A stretch of 64,000 bases of DNA from Macropodus opercularis (Eukaryota; Chordata; Actinopteri; Anabantiformes; Osphronemidae), in the NCBI GenBank assembly GCA_030770545.1, contig CM061099.1, forward strand, positions 15,755,001-15,819,000, in the 5' to 3' direction. Shown here piece after piece: positions 36,439-47,794 of this stretch. The notes beneath the pieces are model-generated. The model saw only the letters and a list, made by a program, of their open reading frames with translations, made no database searches and was not told the DNA's origin. Positions within the stretch are counted from its first letter, which is position 1, and each line of letters starts with the position of its first letter. Position numbers and translations under genes: made by a program.

Positions 36439-37199
36439 GCACTGTGCAGAAACTTATATATGCAGTGTAGACGTATGATCAGCCCACACTCAGCTTTCAT
36501 TTCAGCTGTTCTGAAATGTTGGCAGCCACGCTTGCGCTTAACATGACTTCATCATGGAAGCACATTTTAGTCACAAACCAACACTCGTTCATTTCACCAA
36601 AACAAACGTGTGGTGCAGTGCCACACTATTATTACTGATTCAGGGTAAAATTAGCAGGATGATCACGCTTTCTTGTTTTTATGCATTCAAGTGGGCTAGA
36701 GTCCTAAGTTAAACTCTTTCTACCATAAATAGTGCTAAAAAAAAGCTGCATCATCATCATCATCATCATCAATAAACATCATCACTATGTCGAGTTGTAG
36801 GACGAAAACATGCTTCAGCCACCGTGCCTGGACCGGTTAAGGGCTCCTGCCGTGCGACCTGTACTTGGCTGGATCCGGCCTGGAGCCACCACAGGAGTTA
36901 TGTTGATTCTGACAGGTTGGGGAGAGATTAGCGTTGTCTGTTAACACGTTTCGAAAACAAAGGCTTTGCAAATGAAATGATTAACATCTCCATGGAGAGC
37001 AACCCTGCGTCTTTATATGTTTTGCAATTGTTTTGTGAGATTAGAAAGGTGCAGGCTTCTGACGGTGTTTGACTTCTGGGTACAAGTATCCAGGCCTACC
37101 TTGCTCGTTTACAGGAAAATAACATCAGCAGCTTTTGATGTTTTCTTGTCATAACTCAGATGTATAAGCCAGGTGGACACAACCTCTTTGAAATTGCCA

Positions 37200-37560
37200 G
37201 ACTAATCCGTCTGTCTAACTATCTTGACTCTTGCGCTTCACGAGAGCGCAAGAAGAGAGTCTTTCCTGAGCTCTGCTATAATCAAACGTTTACCTTCAAG
37301 AACACATTAACGCTTTTTTAATTTGATTGTGAATTACCCTTTAACACTGTTTAGCATTAGGTCTTGTGCTTTGTATTAGCAAGGCTGGTAATTACATTGG
37401 AAAGCAACAACTCTGCTGCCAGCTCTAAAAGCCAAAAGGCTGGCTGAGCAAATTAGGAAATTAGCAGCCATTAAGGACTGAGTAGGTAGGCCATCGGACT
37501 AGAAATTCTCTAATCACTACCTGCTCTGATCCCCCAAGGACACACTATCCTGGTGAGAAT
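37200..37560. promoter_or_regulatory. candidate LWS/SWS2 control region
   Basis: A dense set of homeodomain-type sites (CTAATCC at 37202, TAATTACATT, AAATTAGGAAATTAG, CCATTAAGG, CTAATCAC, TGATCCCC) lies about 1-1.3 kb upstream of LWS1. A perfect 9-bp inverted repeat, TCTTGCGCT / AGCGCAAGA with a 7-nt loop, is at 37229-37253. Zebrafish LWS genes are controlled by an upstream activating region and mammals by a locus control region in a comparable place. The function here is inferred. Confidence 0.3.
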
Positions 37561-38420
37561 ATCCGCTAACCCAAGACACAAATAAAGCTGTCACCTACAA
37601 TAAAGCTATAAAATCCACGTATAAATACACATTTTCTAAACCAGTAAAGCACTTTGAAAACAATAGAGAACCAAACTAGATGTTTGCTTTCGAGGAAAAT
37701 GAAACGATGTGTGTGTGTCAGTAAACACAAACTAGGATGATTTACCCTTTACACTTTGCCCCGGCCATGAGGATTATGATGTGAGATTTAGGGTCAAAAG
37801 ACTATTCACAGATTTTGTGTGAACTCTCTCTCCGGAAGGATTAAAAGTGTCTTCCTTCCTTCACGCGTCAGCTGTGACTGTCACTATATTAGTGCTGTGG
37901 ATCTCCACCTAAGCTGCTTTGTGACTTGGCTGTCCTCACTCCACATGTAAAACTATCTACATGGCAGCATCATACAAAATATCATCACAGCATCATATAA
38001 TATATAAAATGATGTCAACGTTCACAGTAATCCAAGACTTCTTAAAAAAATCAATTGAATCAAATGTCATTAAGTGTTAGAACATTTAATCATTTAATCA
38101 ATAAGCATTGTAGGGGACAAAAGTGAATAGCTTCTGTCATGTTATTCATTTATTCATGACTACATCACATTAGCTTCTTTAACTGACTATTCTGCTACTG
38201 AAGCATCAAATGAAATATAACATTTTAAGTGTTAGTTAAAGGCCTCGCTAACTAATCCCCATTTGAAGTGTGGGGGGCAGAAATCCGCTTTCAAACAGGA
38301 TTACTGGTATTTTGTGTCTTAACCTAATTAGTTGATAGTTTTAATTACTGTTCAAAATAAGTTTATTACTTTGCTGTATCGGGGCCAGCCTTCAAACCAT
38401 GGCTGTAATTTGATTGTGGC

Positions 38421-38458
38421 CTAATCCTTTAAGATGTCTTCAAAGCATAGTATAAAAG
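38421..38458 (+). promoter_or_regulatory. LWS1 proximal promoter (CRX-type site and TATA box)
   Basis: TAATCC at 38422-38427 and TATAAAAG at 38451-38458 lie 90-125 bp before the LWS1 start. The same pair is found before all four LWS genes. An upstream CCTAATTAG homeodomain site (about 38325) is shared too. Confidence 0.65.
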
Positions 38459-38546
38459 CTACAGTCAGGTATCTGGCACCAGTCACCCGAGGAGGTTGGA
38501 AGCGACAAGTACGACTGAAGGTTGAGGACCTCCGTCTAGGATCACA

Positions 38547-40581
38547 ATGGCAGAAGAGTGGGGAAAAGCTGTGTTTGCTGCCAGGCGACACCATGAAGAT
38601 ACAACAAGAGACGCTTCCTTTGTATACACAAACAGCAATAACACCAGAGGTACAGTATTACTGTTTTACTTTTTGGAATAGTTTCACCCAATGTGTTAAT
38701 GGTCTATAAAAATAGCACTGTAGCTTTATTTAGAATCCGATTTAAGTAAAGTAAAGAGTAGTCGTTGGTGAAGACTGTTTGGATGGAGACATAGTAATTG
38801 ATCTAAAATACATACATGTAATACATTTGCTAAATTAGAGATTTTAATTAAACATTTTATATAAGCAACAATGGATACAGAAGTGGTGCAACCCATGATT
38901 GGCATGTTTGAAAAAAATTTATTGACCAACATCAGAAGCAGAAATGCAAATTTTATTGGATGGTTTACATTTCCACACGTTTTCAATTGTTTTACTTTTA
39001 GAGTGAAAACTCCCATAGATTTACATTCTGACCCGGGGCTTATTGCGACTTGTTGATTTAAAATTGAATAAGTCTGATGAGCTATTGCAAACATTTTATA
39101 GTTACATTCAGTACATCTGACATTGAATATATATACATTATACATGTGCACTGTACCAAAAAGGTGTTGCTATGACTAAAAAGTATTAAAAGTAAAGTAA
39201 AAAAGTGTTTTACATGTGACTGCAATTTCGTTTTCTAGATCCCTTTGAGGGTCCTAACTACCACATTGCTCCTCGATGGTGCTACAACCTTGCAACGCTC
39301 TGGATGTTTTTTGTGGTCGTCGCATCAACCTTCACCAACGGTCTCGTCTTGGTCGCCACAGCAAAGTTCAAGAAACTCCGCCACCCTCTGAATTGGATCT
39401 TGGTCAATCTTGCCATTGCTGATCTCGGAGAGACGCTTTTTGCCAGCACCATCAGTGTATGCAACCAGTTTTTTGGATATTTCATTCTGGGACACCCAAT
39501 GTGCGTCTTTGAAGGTTATGTCGTCTCCGTTTGTGGTGAGTTTTTTTTTTCTTCTCTTTCTGTACTGGGAGGGTTATTTAATTTGTTTTTCTTATCAAGC
39601 TGCTATAACGTCTTTTAAACCCAGGTATTACTGGTCTGTGGTCCCTGGCTATCATCTCATGGGAGAGATGGATCGTTGTGTGCAAACCTTTTGGAAACAC
39701 CAAGTTTGATGCTAAATGGGCCACAGCTGGAATTGTCTTCTCTTGGGTCTGGGCATCAATTTGGTGCGCTCCTCCCATCTTTGGCTGGAGCAGGTAGATT
39801 GCTCCCTTTTAAACTGACTAATATACATGTATAAATACAAAAAACAAGTGTGAGTTATTAAACAAATACGAATTAACATTTTCTTGCGTCAGATACTGGC
39901 CTCATGGACTGAAGACGTCCTGTGGACCTGATGTATTCAGTGGAAGTGAAGACCCTGGAGTCCAGTCCTTCATGATTGTTCTTATGATTACATGTTGCTT
40001 CCTTCCCCTGTCAGTCATCATCTTGTGCTATCTTGCTGTCTGGTGGGCTATCCATAGTGTAAGTAACCTCACCTGCACTATTAACCAATTTATACATGCG
40101 ATGCCATCTTGGCAGACTCTCACACAGCGTTGACCCTTTGATCACAGGTTGCCATGCAACAGAAGGAATCAGAGTCAACCCAGAAAGCTGAGAAAGAAGT
40201 GTCCAGGATGGTCGTTGTCATGATTCTAGCGTACTGTTTCTGCTGGGGCCCTTACACCTTTTTTGCCTGCTTTGCGGCGGCTAACCCTGGATATGCCTTC
40301 CACCCTCTGGCTGCTGCCATGCCTGCGTACTTTGCCAAGAGCGCCACCATCTACAACCCAATCATCTATGTGTTCATGAACAGACAGGTAGGCCTCATGA
40401 TGAGTGTGTGCAACGTTCTTCTCCAAATTAGTTATTACTGTTCTATAGTTTTAACATCCTCTTTTATTCTCTCTGTCAGTTCCGCTCATGCATCATGCAG
40501 CTCTTTGGCAAACAAGTGGACGATGGTTCTGAAGTATCTTCTACATCAAAGACAGAGGTCTCCTCCGTGGCTCCTGCATAA
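38547..40581 (+). CDS. lws1: red/green-sensitive cone opsin LWS, copy 1 (Ala180)
   Basis: A long-wavelength cone pigment. Exons are 38547-38649, 39239-39535, 39625-39793, 39893-40058, 40148-40387 and 40480-40581 (1077 nt, 358 aa), the six-exon LWS structure. The start is MAEEWGKAVFAARRH. Counterion Glu in PMCVFEGY, ERW, the chloride-site His in YWPHGLKTS, FCWGPYTFFACF in TM6 and the retinal Lys in YFAKSATIYNP are intact. Five-site residues in human numbering are Ala180 (WVWASIW), His197, Tyr277, Thr285 and Ala308. By the five-sites rule this predicts a peak about 7 nm shorter than the Ser180 copies. Exons 1-4 differ at many sites from the other LWS genes (for example DPFEG, NTKFDAKWATAG, FLPLSVIILCY). 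From intron 4 onward it becomes very similar to them. Confidence 0.96.
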
Positions 40582-43500
40582 ACCTTTGTGTTCTCTGTTT
40601 TGGAAACCAACTGAGAACTACTATGACTTGTACAGAAACGATTTATTGTTTTATTTATCTCTCTTTTTTTTAGTAAATAGCTTTCTGGCAAATGGAAAAT
40701 CCAAAAAATATATACATAAAGCAAATGAATCATTATATCGTTGGTCTTTCTTCAGGTGAATGTAACCCTTTTATAAACATTGACTGAATTGATTTATATT
40801 ATATTATGTTAGTATAGACTAAAAGCTTAAAAAGTTGTGCTATGATCCTCAAACTAATCGCTGCGTGCATCAAAGAATCACAGCTAGTTCCTAACAAACT
40901 ACATAGAATTTGGATGAGGCTAAAATAGCAGAAGAATCTCATGTGACTACAAATGTTCTCCACTTAGATTTTCATGTTGCTCTAAATTTATCTGTCATTG
41001 AGCTTAAAATGTCCAGAGTTCTGGAGTCTGCCCCCTAGTGACCAAGATGTACGGATGGAGCTTTAAAACCTCCATAGATAAGTAGAAAGAAAAGCTATAA
41101 AAACTGTGAGCTGAGTATTTTAACGTATTAAAACCACAAACTTGTGACATTTGACAAATTTACCAAATTAACAATTATGAGCTAAACAGGTTAGCCACGT
41201 TTGGAGGACTGAAGAGAACATGCACCTCAATATAAGAACAACTCAACATTTACAGATTTCTGGTAATACATCTAAAACTACATTTACTAAACTTGTGGTT
41301 AGACGTGTCATCTAAAGTTGAATAATCCATTTTATGTACTACTGGTTGTCCATCTTGCTACTGGTAGTTCTAATGCTGCTAATCAAAAACCTTTCTATAT
41401 GTATTATCGCCTCATTATGTATTTTAGTGGTATGAAAATATGCCTCGTCATCCAGATGTCAAGAAAATGGACACAAGATATCAAATAAGCCTTTAATACA
41501 AGAACCAAGAGCTAGAATGACTGATGTCTAGCAGCCAGCAGGCGTCACCTACCTGTGTCCCACAGTGAGTTGCCTCTGGCTCCTTTGGTCGTCAGGGTTG
41601 TCTGTTTGCAGTGAGGGAGTGAGAGACAAGACACAACAACACAGCTCTGGTCATCACATCAACTTTCAGCAAAATATGCACACAAATCTAGAAGAGAAAT
41701 TACTCCCTGGTGTGAAGTGAACACACGATCACATGATCAGCAAAAGCAGAGACAGTTCGCTTCACACAAGTGACTTTCACACCTGGACATGGTCCTGGAG
41801 ACTCTCGTTGTTAGTCAGGAACAAATCTGAGTTCTGCTAGTAGTGAACTTTTACCAAACATGAATAGTTCAGAACTAGCGGAATTCCAGACCTACCCCCG
41901 AAACCTCACAGCACCACTTCAGTAAAGACAGTAACTAGTAAAAACTCTAAAGTCCAAGAAAAACATCTACACTGAAGAACTAAAATCCACACAGGCAGAC
42001 CTGGAAATAAAGAAAAGCAGAAGAGAACTTTACAGGTTGCTTCAGTTTGGAGGCTTGTTGTCTTGCCCAGGTGAAGTCTTCATCCCACAAGGAGCTCTTC
42101 ACAAATGTGTGATGCAGATTTCGGTGAGCGAACTGTAGTCACAGTGGCCAGATTAAACAATTAAACAAGCTTTGGCAGTCCTCTGATTTCTCCTGAGGTG
42201 AACTGTCATTCTGATTAAACGGTTGCGGAGTGAGCTTACAAGAGGTAATGGAATTATTCCATTTCCTGGAAAGTCTTTAGACTCCTTCTAATCTGATTTG
42301 CTCTGCAAGGATGTGAGAAATCGTCACCTTCATTATCTCGGGTGTCAAAACAAGGTGGAACTGTTCTGACAGGTGCAAACGCAAGCAACGTCTAATACCT
42401 TAAACAAGATTAGATCAAATGTGGAAGTTGGAAATCAGACAGGCACAACCACAATTAATGAAATGTATCCTGCATTAGTTAAACATTAAAACTGCTCTAA
42501 ATCACTCATTAGCTGAATTTAAATTAGAATGTGTGCTTATACAAATTAAGGTCTATTTGGTCAATAATGAAATAACTGAACAAATACAAACTTTGACTTG
42601 ATGATATCTCTACATGGAAAGTCTAATGATTACTCATCTGACTGCACATCTCAAGATGTCCCATTGCTTCTACTCCACTTCTTGTCAAACTATTTAGTAT
42701 TTTACAGAGCATCAGATATACGTGAAATGAAACTGGAGATCACTTAACAACTAGGCTTCATCATCTGGGGATGAATGTTGTACATGTGTGTACCATCAAA
42801 TAGCCAGTCTTAAAACCACTTAGTACCATATGGGTCGTCAGCAGGAACCAATAAGTCTCATGATGTAAACCCATGGGATGACATTTTCTTCTAGCTGTTC
42901 ATCATCATAGGTTTAGAAATGTACTAATCTGTCTGAAATGATATGATGATTCTTCTCTCACCAGTCTTCCTGATGCTGTGTCTTCTCCAAAGTCTCTGGA
43001 GCTGGTCTGAGGTGGCTTCAGGTCCAGTTGACCTTGTCTCACAAAGTCACTTCGCTGCGTTTTGTTACATACATACGAGGTACCAGTTGAAAATCCACTT
43101 GATTCCACGCTAGGTTTGTGCACGAAGACGGAAAGATAACAAATCTTTGCGTGCGTTGTTATTTCATGCAGTCGAAAGTCTCTGCTGGGATGAGAACAGA
43201 GATGAAAGTGTTAATGGAGACGTTGCCACATTGTGACACTGACTGGAGTAGAGGCTTTATTTTAAGGTATTAAATGTGACCCTTCTTCACATCATCCCTT
43301 GAGACCTTCACAATCCCATCTGTGGAACTTACTTCCTCAATTAAGCTTTAAGACTTGTCAAGCACTGACTCTGTCCTTGTGAGACACTTGGCTCGTATTC
43401 AATTCCCAATTTGAAACAATATGATGCAAAAATTATGATCAGGAACCATCGAGAACTGAGAATTCATTTCTTTGAACGTCTTGGTCAGTGCTGCTGGACC

Positions 43501-43940
43501 TTATCCACACTGGACGTCCTCTCTTAGGAATTATATGAACATACATTTATCCATATAACCAATTGATATTTCTTTGAGGCTTAATTAAATCAAAGTCTAA
43601 ACATTTTTAATAAGACCCAGTGACTCTAGTGTGGTCTATCAAACATTGCAGTTGAATGTTTATGGCTAAGAACAAATATGCATTAATCAAAATAATATTT
43701 ATTTTGATGAAGCAGAACATTTATTAGAAGACATAGAGAATTATAAAAACGTTTTGACATCTTGTACATGTAGCTCAAGTTGTCTCAGCAGTAGTTCAAA
43801 TTTTACAGAGCGGATGGAAAGTAATTTACAAATAAGATTAATCTCATCCTATTTTGTGTCTTAGCCTAATTAGCTGTAAACTAAGTATCACTTGATTACA
43901 GTTTAAAATACGTTTATTGCTTTGTGGTGCCAAGTGACAT
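40582..43940. other. spacer between LWS1 and LWS2
   Basis: No gene was found. The first part (to about 41330) matches the DNA following LWS2 and LWS3. The block at 41526-42360 matches spacer blocks at 46951-47790 and 52855-53825. The part from about 42950 to 44069 is nearly identical to the DNA upstream of LWS3. ORFs here (such as 42905-43123) are artefacts. Confidence 0.75.
41526..42360 (+). repeat. LWS spacer block, copy after LWS1
   Basis: Begins near AGCAGCCAGCAGGCGTCACC. It is nearly identical to the blocks after LWS2 and LWS3 and diverged from the block at 33950-34650. It is part of the tandemly duplicated unit that carries one LWS gene. Confidence 0.85.
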
Positions 43941-43946
43941 GTGATC

Positions 43947-43981
43947 TAATCCTATCAGAGGTCAAAACACAGGTATAAAAG
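43947..43981 (+). promoter_or_regulatory. LWS2 proximal promoter (CRX-type site and TATA box)
   Basis: TAATCC at 43947-43952 and TATAAAAG at 43974-43981 precede the LWS2 start by about 90-120 bp. The upstream 1 kb is almost identical to that of LWS3. Confidence 0.65.
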
Positions 43982-44069
43982 GTAAAATCAGATGTGTAGC
44001 CTCAGTCCGTTGAAGAGGCTGCAAGCAACAAGAACGGCCGACAGCTAAGGACCTTCTTCTGAGATCAGG

Positions 44070-45896
44070 ATGGCAGAAAAGTGGGGAGAACCGGTGTTTG
44101 CTGCGAGGCGACACTATGGCGATACAACACAAGACTCAATGTTTGTTTATACAAACAGCAATAATACCAGAGGTAAAGTATTATTGTTTTACTTGTTGCA
44201 TAAATTAGTAACCGTTTTTGTTTGTTATAAGTGGATTTGGATGCTTAGTTTAACTTTTAAACTGGTTTGCCTACATTCCGCTAAGAGTCAGCACCTGTCT
44301 GTTAACTCCTAACTGCTTTCAGCTGGCATCAGCTCAGTGTTGTAGTTGAACTAGAGAAGTGCTGCTTCACAAGAAAACGTAAGCAACTGCATGTGGCAAA
44401 GTGTTGACTGGAAATTTGATAGACAAGAATCAAATGGCCAGAGCACAAAGTTAAAAAATGTTGAGATATGTACAGTATTATTAAAATCAACAAGGATGTT
44501 TAGTCTCACTACAGTCTCAGTGTAATGCATCACTTCAAAGATGTTACTTTAAATGTGTCGCCTTTTTTCCAGGTCCCTTTGAGGGTCCTAACTACCACAT
44601 TGCTCCTCGGTGGGTTTTCAACCTTGCAACGCTCTGGATGTTCGTTGTGGTCGTCCTATCAGTTTTCACCAACGGTCTCGTCTTGGTCGCCACAGCAAAG
44701 TTCAAGAAACTCCGCCACCCTCTGAATTGGATCTTGGTCAATCTTGCCATTGCTGATCTCGGAGAGACGCTTTTTGCCAGCACCATCAGTGTATGCAACC
44801 AGTTTTTTGGTTATTTCATTCTGGGACACCCAATGTGCGTCTTTGAAGGTTATGTCGTCGCAACTTGTGGTAAGTGGTTTTCTCTCTTTACTAGAACAGT
44901 TCATTTAAAGCACATTATGAGACTACAGCTGATCTTAATCTCTATTAAACCCAGGTATTACTGCCCTTTGGTCTCTGGTTGTCATCTCATGGGAGAGGTG
45001 GATCGTGGTGTGCAAACCTTTTGGAATCACAAAATTTGATGCTAAGCTGGCTATAGTTGGGATTGTCTTCTCCTGGGTCTGGTCAGCAGCTTGGTGCGCT
45101 CCTCCCATCTTTGGCTGGAGCAGGTAGATGCTGTTTTCACTTACCTGCATGTATAAGTAAAGTTAGTTACACTCTTAACATAAACTGATGAACTTTTCTT
45201 TTATCAGATACTGGCCTCATGGACTGAAGACGTCCTGTGGACCTGATGTATTCAGTGGAAATGAAGACCCTGGATGCCGGTCCTTCATGGTCGTTCTTAT
45301 GATTACATGTTGCATCATTCCTCTGGGAATCATCATCGTGTGCTATTTTGCTGTCTGGTGGGCTATCCATAGTGTAAGTAACCTCACCTGCACTATTAAC
45401 CAATTCATACATGCGACGCCATCTTGGCAGACTCTCACACAGCGTTGACCCTTTGATCACAGGTTGCCATGCAACAGAAGGAATCAGAGTCAACCCAGAA
45501 AGCTGAGAAAGAAGTGTCCAGGATGGTCCTGGTCATGATTTTCGCGTACTGTTTCTGCTGGGGCCCTTACACCTTTTTTGTCTGCTTTGGTACGGCTTAT
45601 CCTGGATATTCCTTCCACCCTCTGGCTGCTGCCTTGCCTGCGTACTTTGCCAAGAGCGCCACCATCTACAACCCAATCATCTATGTGTTCATGAACAGAC
45701 AGGTAGGCCTCATGATGAGTGTGTGCAACGTTCTTGTTCAAATTAGTTATTACTGTTCTATAGTTTTAACATCCTCTTTTATTCTCTCCGTCAGTTCCGC
45801 ACATGCATCATGCAGCTCTTTGGCAAACAAGTGGACGATGGTTCTGAAGTATCTTCTACATCAAGGACAGAGGTCTCCTCCGTGGCTCCTGCATAA
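44070..45896 (+). CDS. lws2: red/green-sensitive cone opsin LWS, copy 2 (Ser180)
   Basis: Exons are 44070-44172, 44573-44869, 44955-45123, 45208-45373, 45463-45702 and 45795-45896 (1077 nt, 358 aa). The start is MAEKWGEPVFAARRHYGDTT. Catalytic landmarks are as in LWS1 (Glu of CVFEGY, His of YWPHG, Lys of FAKSA). Five-site residues are Ser180 (WVWSAAW), His197, Tyr277, Thr285 and Ala308, the combination associated with the most red-shifted LWS pigments (about 560 nm by the five-sites rule). TM6-7 reads FFVCFGTAYPGYSF, unlike FFACFAAANPGYAF in LWS1. Exons 4-6 and their introns are the same as LWS3, while exons 1-2 differ. No breaks were seen. Confidence 0.96.
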
Positions 45897-46950
45897 ACCT
45901 TTGTGTTCTCTGTTTTTGAAACCAACTGAGAACTACTATGACTTGTACAGAAACGATTTGTTGTTTTTTTGTTTCTCTTCTTTTTTTTTAGTAAATAGCT
46001 TTCTGGCAAATGGAAAATCCTAAAAATATATACATAAAGCAAATGAATCATTATGTCACTGGTTTTTCTTCAGGTCAACGTAAAATTTTGTGTCAGTATA
46101 GACTAAAAGCTTAAAAGTTTTGCTATGATCCACAAACTAATCGCTGCGTGCATCAAAGAATCACAGCTAGTTCCTAACAAACTACATAGAATTTGGATGA
46201 GACTAAAATAGTGCAGGAGAATCTGAAGCGACTACAAATGTTCTCCACTTAGATTTTCATGTTGCTCTAAATTTATCTGTCATTGAGCTTAAAATGTCCA
46301 GAGTTCTGGAGTCTGCCCCCTAGTGACCAAGATGTACGGATGGAGCTTTAAAAGTTCACTTCTTCTCTGACCCTTGTGCCCAATAGCTTTCCCATGTCAT
46401 AAAATGGCCACCTTTTATTATTTCAAACCCAATTCTTAACCTCCACAGATAAGTAGAAAGAAAAAGCTATAAAAACTGTGAGCTGAGTATTTTAACGTAT
46501 TAAAACCACAAACTTATGACATTTGACAAATGTACCAATTTAAGAAATATGAGCTAAAACAGGACTGAAGAGAACATCCACTTACATATAAGAACAATTC
46601 AACATTTACAGATTTGTGGTAGTACATCTAAAACTACATTGACTAAACTTGTGGTCTGCTTTTGTTTATTTAATGCATCGCTGCCATGAGAATATATCTC
46701 AGTACCATTTGATTTTGGTAGAGGCAGTTGTAGATTAATCTAAAGTGTAATAATCCATTTTATGTACTACTGGTTTTCCATCGTCCTACTGGTAGTTCTA
46801 ATGCTACTAATCAAAAACCTTTTTATGTTTATTATTGTGTCAATATGTATTTTAGTCAAAAGAGAACATACCTTGTCATCCAGATGTCAAGAAAATGGAC
46901 ACAAGATATCAAATAAGCTTTTAATACAAGAACCAAGAGCTAGAATGACT

Positions 46951-47790
46951 GATGTCTAGCAGCCAGCAGGCGTCACCTACCTGTGTCCCACAGTGAGTTG
47001 CCTCTGGCTCCTTTGGTCGTCAGGGTTGTCTGTTTGCAGTGAGGGAGTGAGAGACAAGACACAACAACACAGCTCTGGTCATCACATCAACTTTCAGCAA
47101 AATATGCACACAAATCTAGAAGAGAAATTACTCCCTGGTGTGAAGTGAACACACGATCACATGATCAGCAAAAGCAGAGACAGTTCGCTTCACACAAGTG
47201 ACTTTCACACCTGGACGTGGTCCTGGAGACTCTCGTTGTTAGTCAGGAACAAATCTGAGTTCTGCTAGTAGTGAACTTTTACCAAACATGAATAGTTCAG
47301 AACTAGCGGAATTCCAGACCTACCCCCGAAACCTCACAGCACCACTTCAGTAAAGACAGTAACTAGTAAAAACTCTAGAGTCCAAGAAAAACATCTACAC
47401 TGAAGAACTAAAATCCACACAGGCAGACCTGGAAATAAAGAAAAGCAGAAGAGAACTTTACAGGTTGCTTCAGTTTGGAGGCTTGTTGTCTTGCCCAGGT
47501 GAAGTCTTCATCCCACAAGGAGCTCTTCACAAATGTGTAATGCAGATTTCGGTGAGCGAACTGTAGTCACAGTGGCCGGATTAAACAATTAAACAAGCTT
47601 TCGTATGCCTCTGATTTCTCCTGAGGTGAACTGTCAATCCGGACGGATTAAAGGACTCCGCAGCGAGGTTACCAGAGGTAGTGGAATTATTCCATTTCCT
47701 GGTAAGACTTGAGATTCCTTGTAATCTGATTTGCTCTGCAAGGATGTGAGAAATCGTCACCTTCATTATCCAGGGTGTCAAAACAAGGTG
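46951..47790 (+). repeat. LWS spacer block, copy after LWS2
   Basis: This copy is nearly identical to 41526-42360 and 52855-53825. Confidence 0.85.
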
Positions 47791-47794
47791 AAAC

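Larger units (their letters stand above)
31907..38420. other. SWS2-LWS intergenic region
   Basis: This gene-free stretch of about 6.5 kb between the blue and red opsins holds the SWS2 copy 2 poly(A) signal (32006-32011), a DNA-transposon relic (33176-33712), a diverged copy of the LWS spacer block (about 33950-34650), an AAT run (36410-36438), an ATC run near 36750-36770 and a homeodomain-site-rich candidate control region (37200-37560). ORFs here have no opsin or other recognisable domains. Confidence 0.6.

Noticed and set aside
37229..37253. Hairpin considered as a microRNA or tRNA-like gene
   Set aside because: The stem is only 9 bp with a 7-nt loop, far too short for a pre-miRNA and without tRNA boxes; retained only as a regulatory curiosity.
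40154..40759. 201-codon ORF running through LWS1 exon 5, intron 5 and exon 6
   Set aside because: Read-through of an intron that happens to lack stops; the GT-AG splice with a phase-matched exon 6 restores the LWS C-terminus. The same applies to LWS2 and LWS3.
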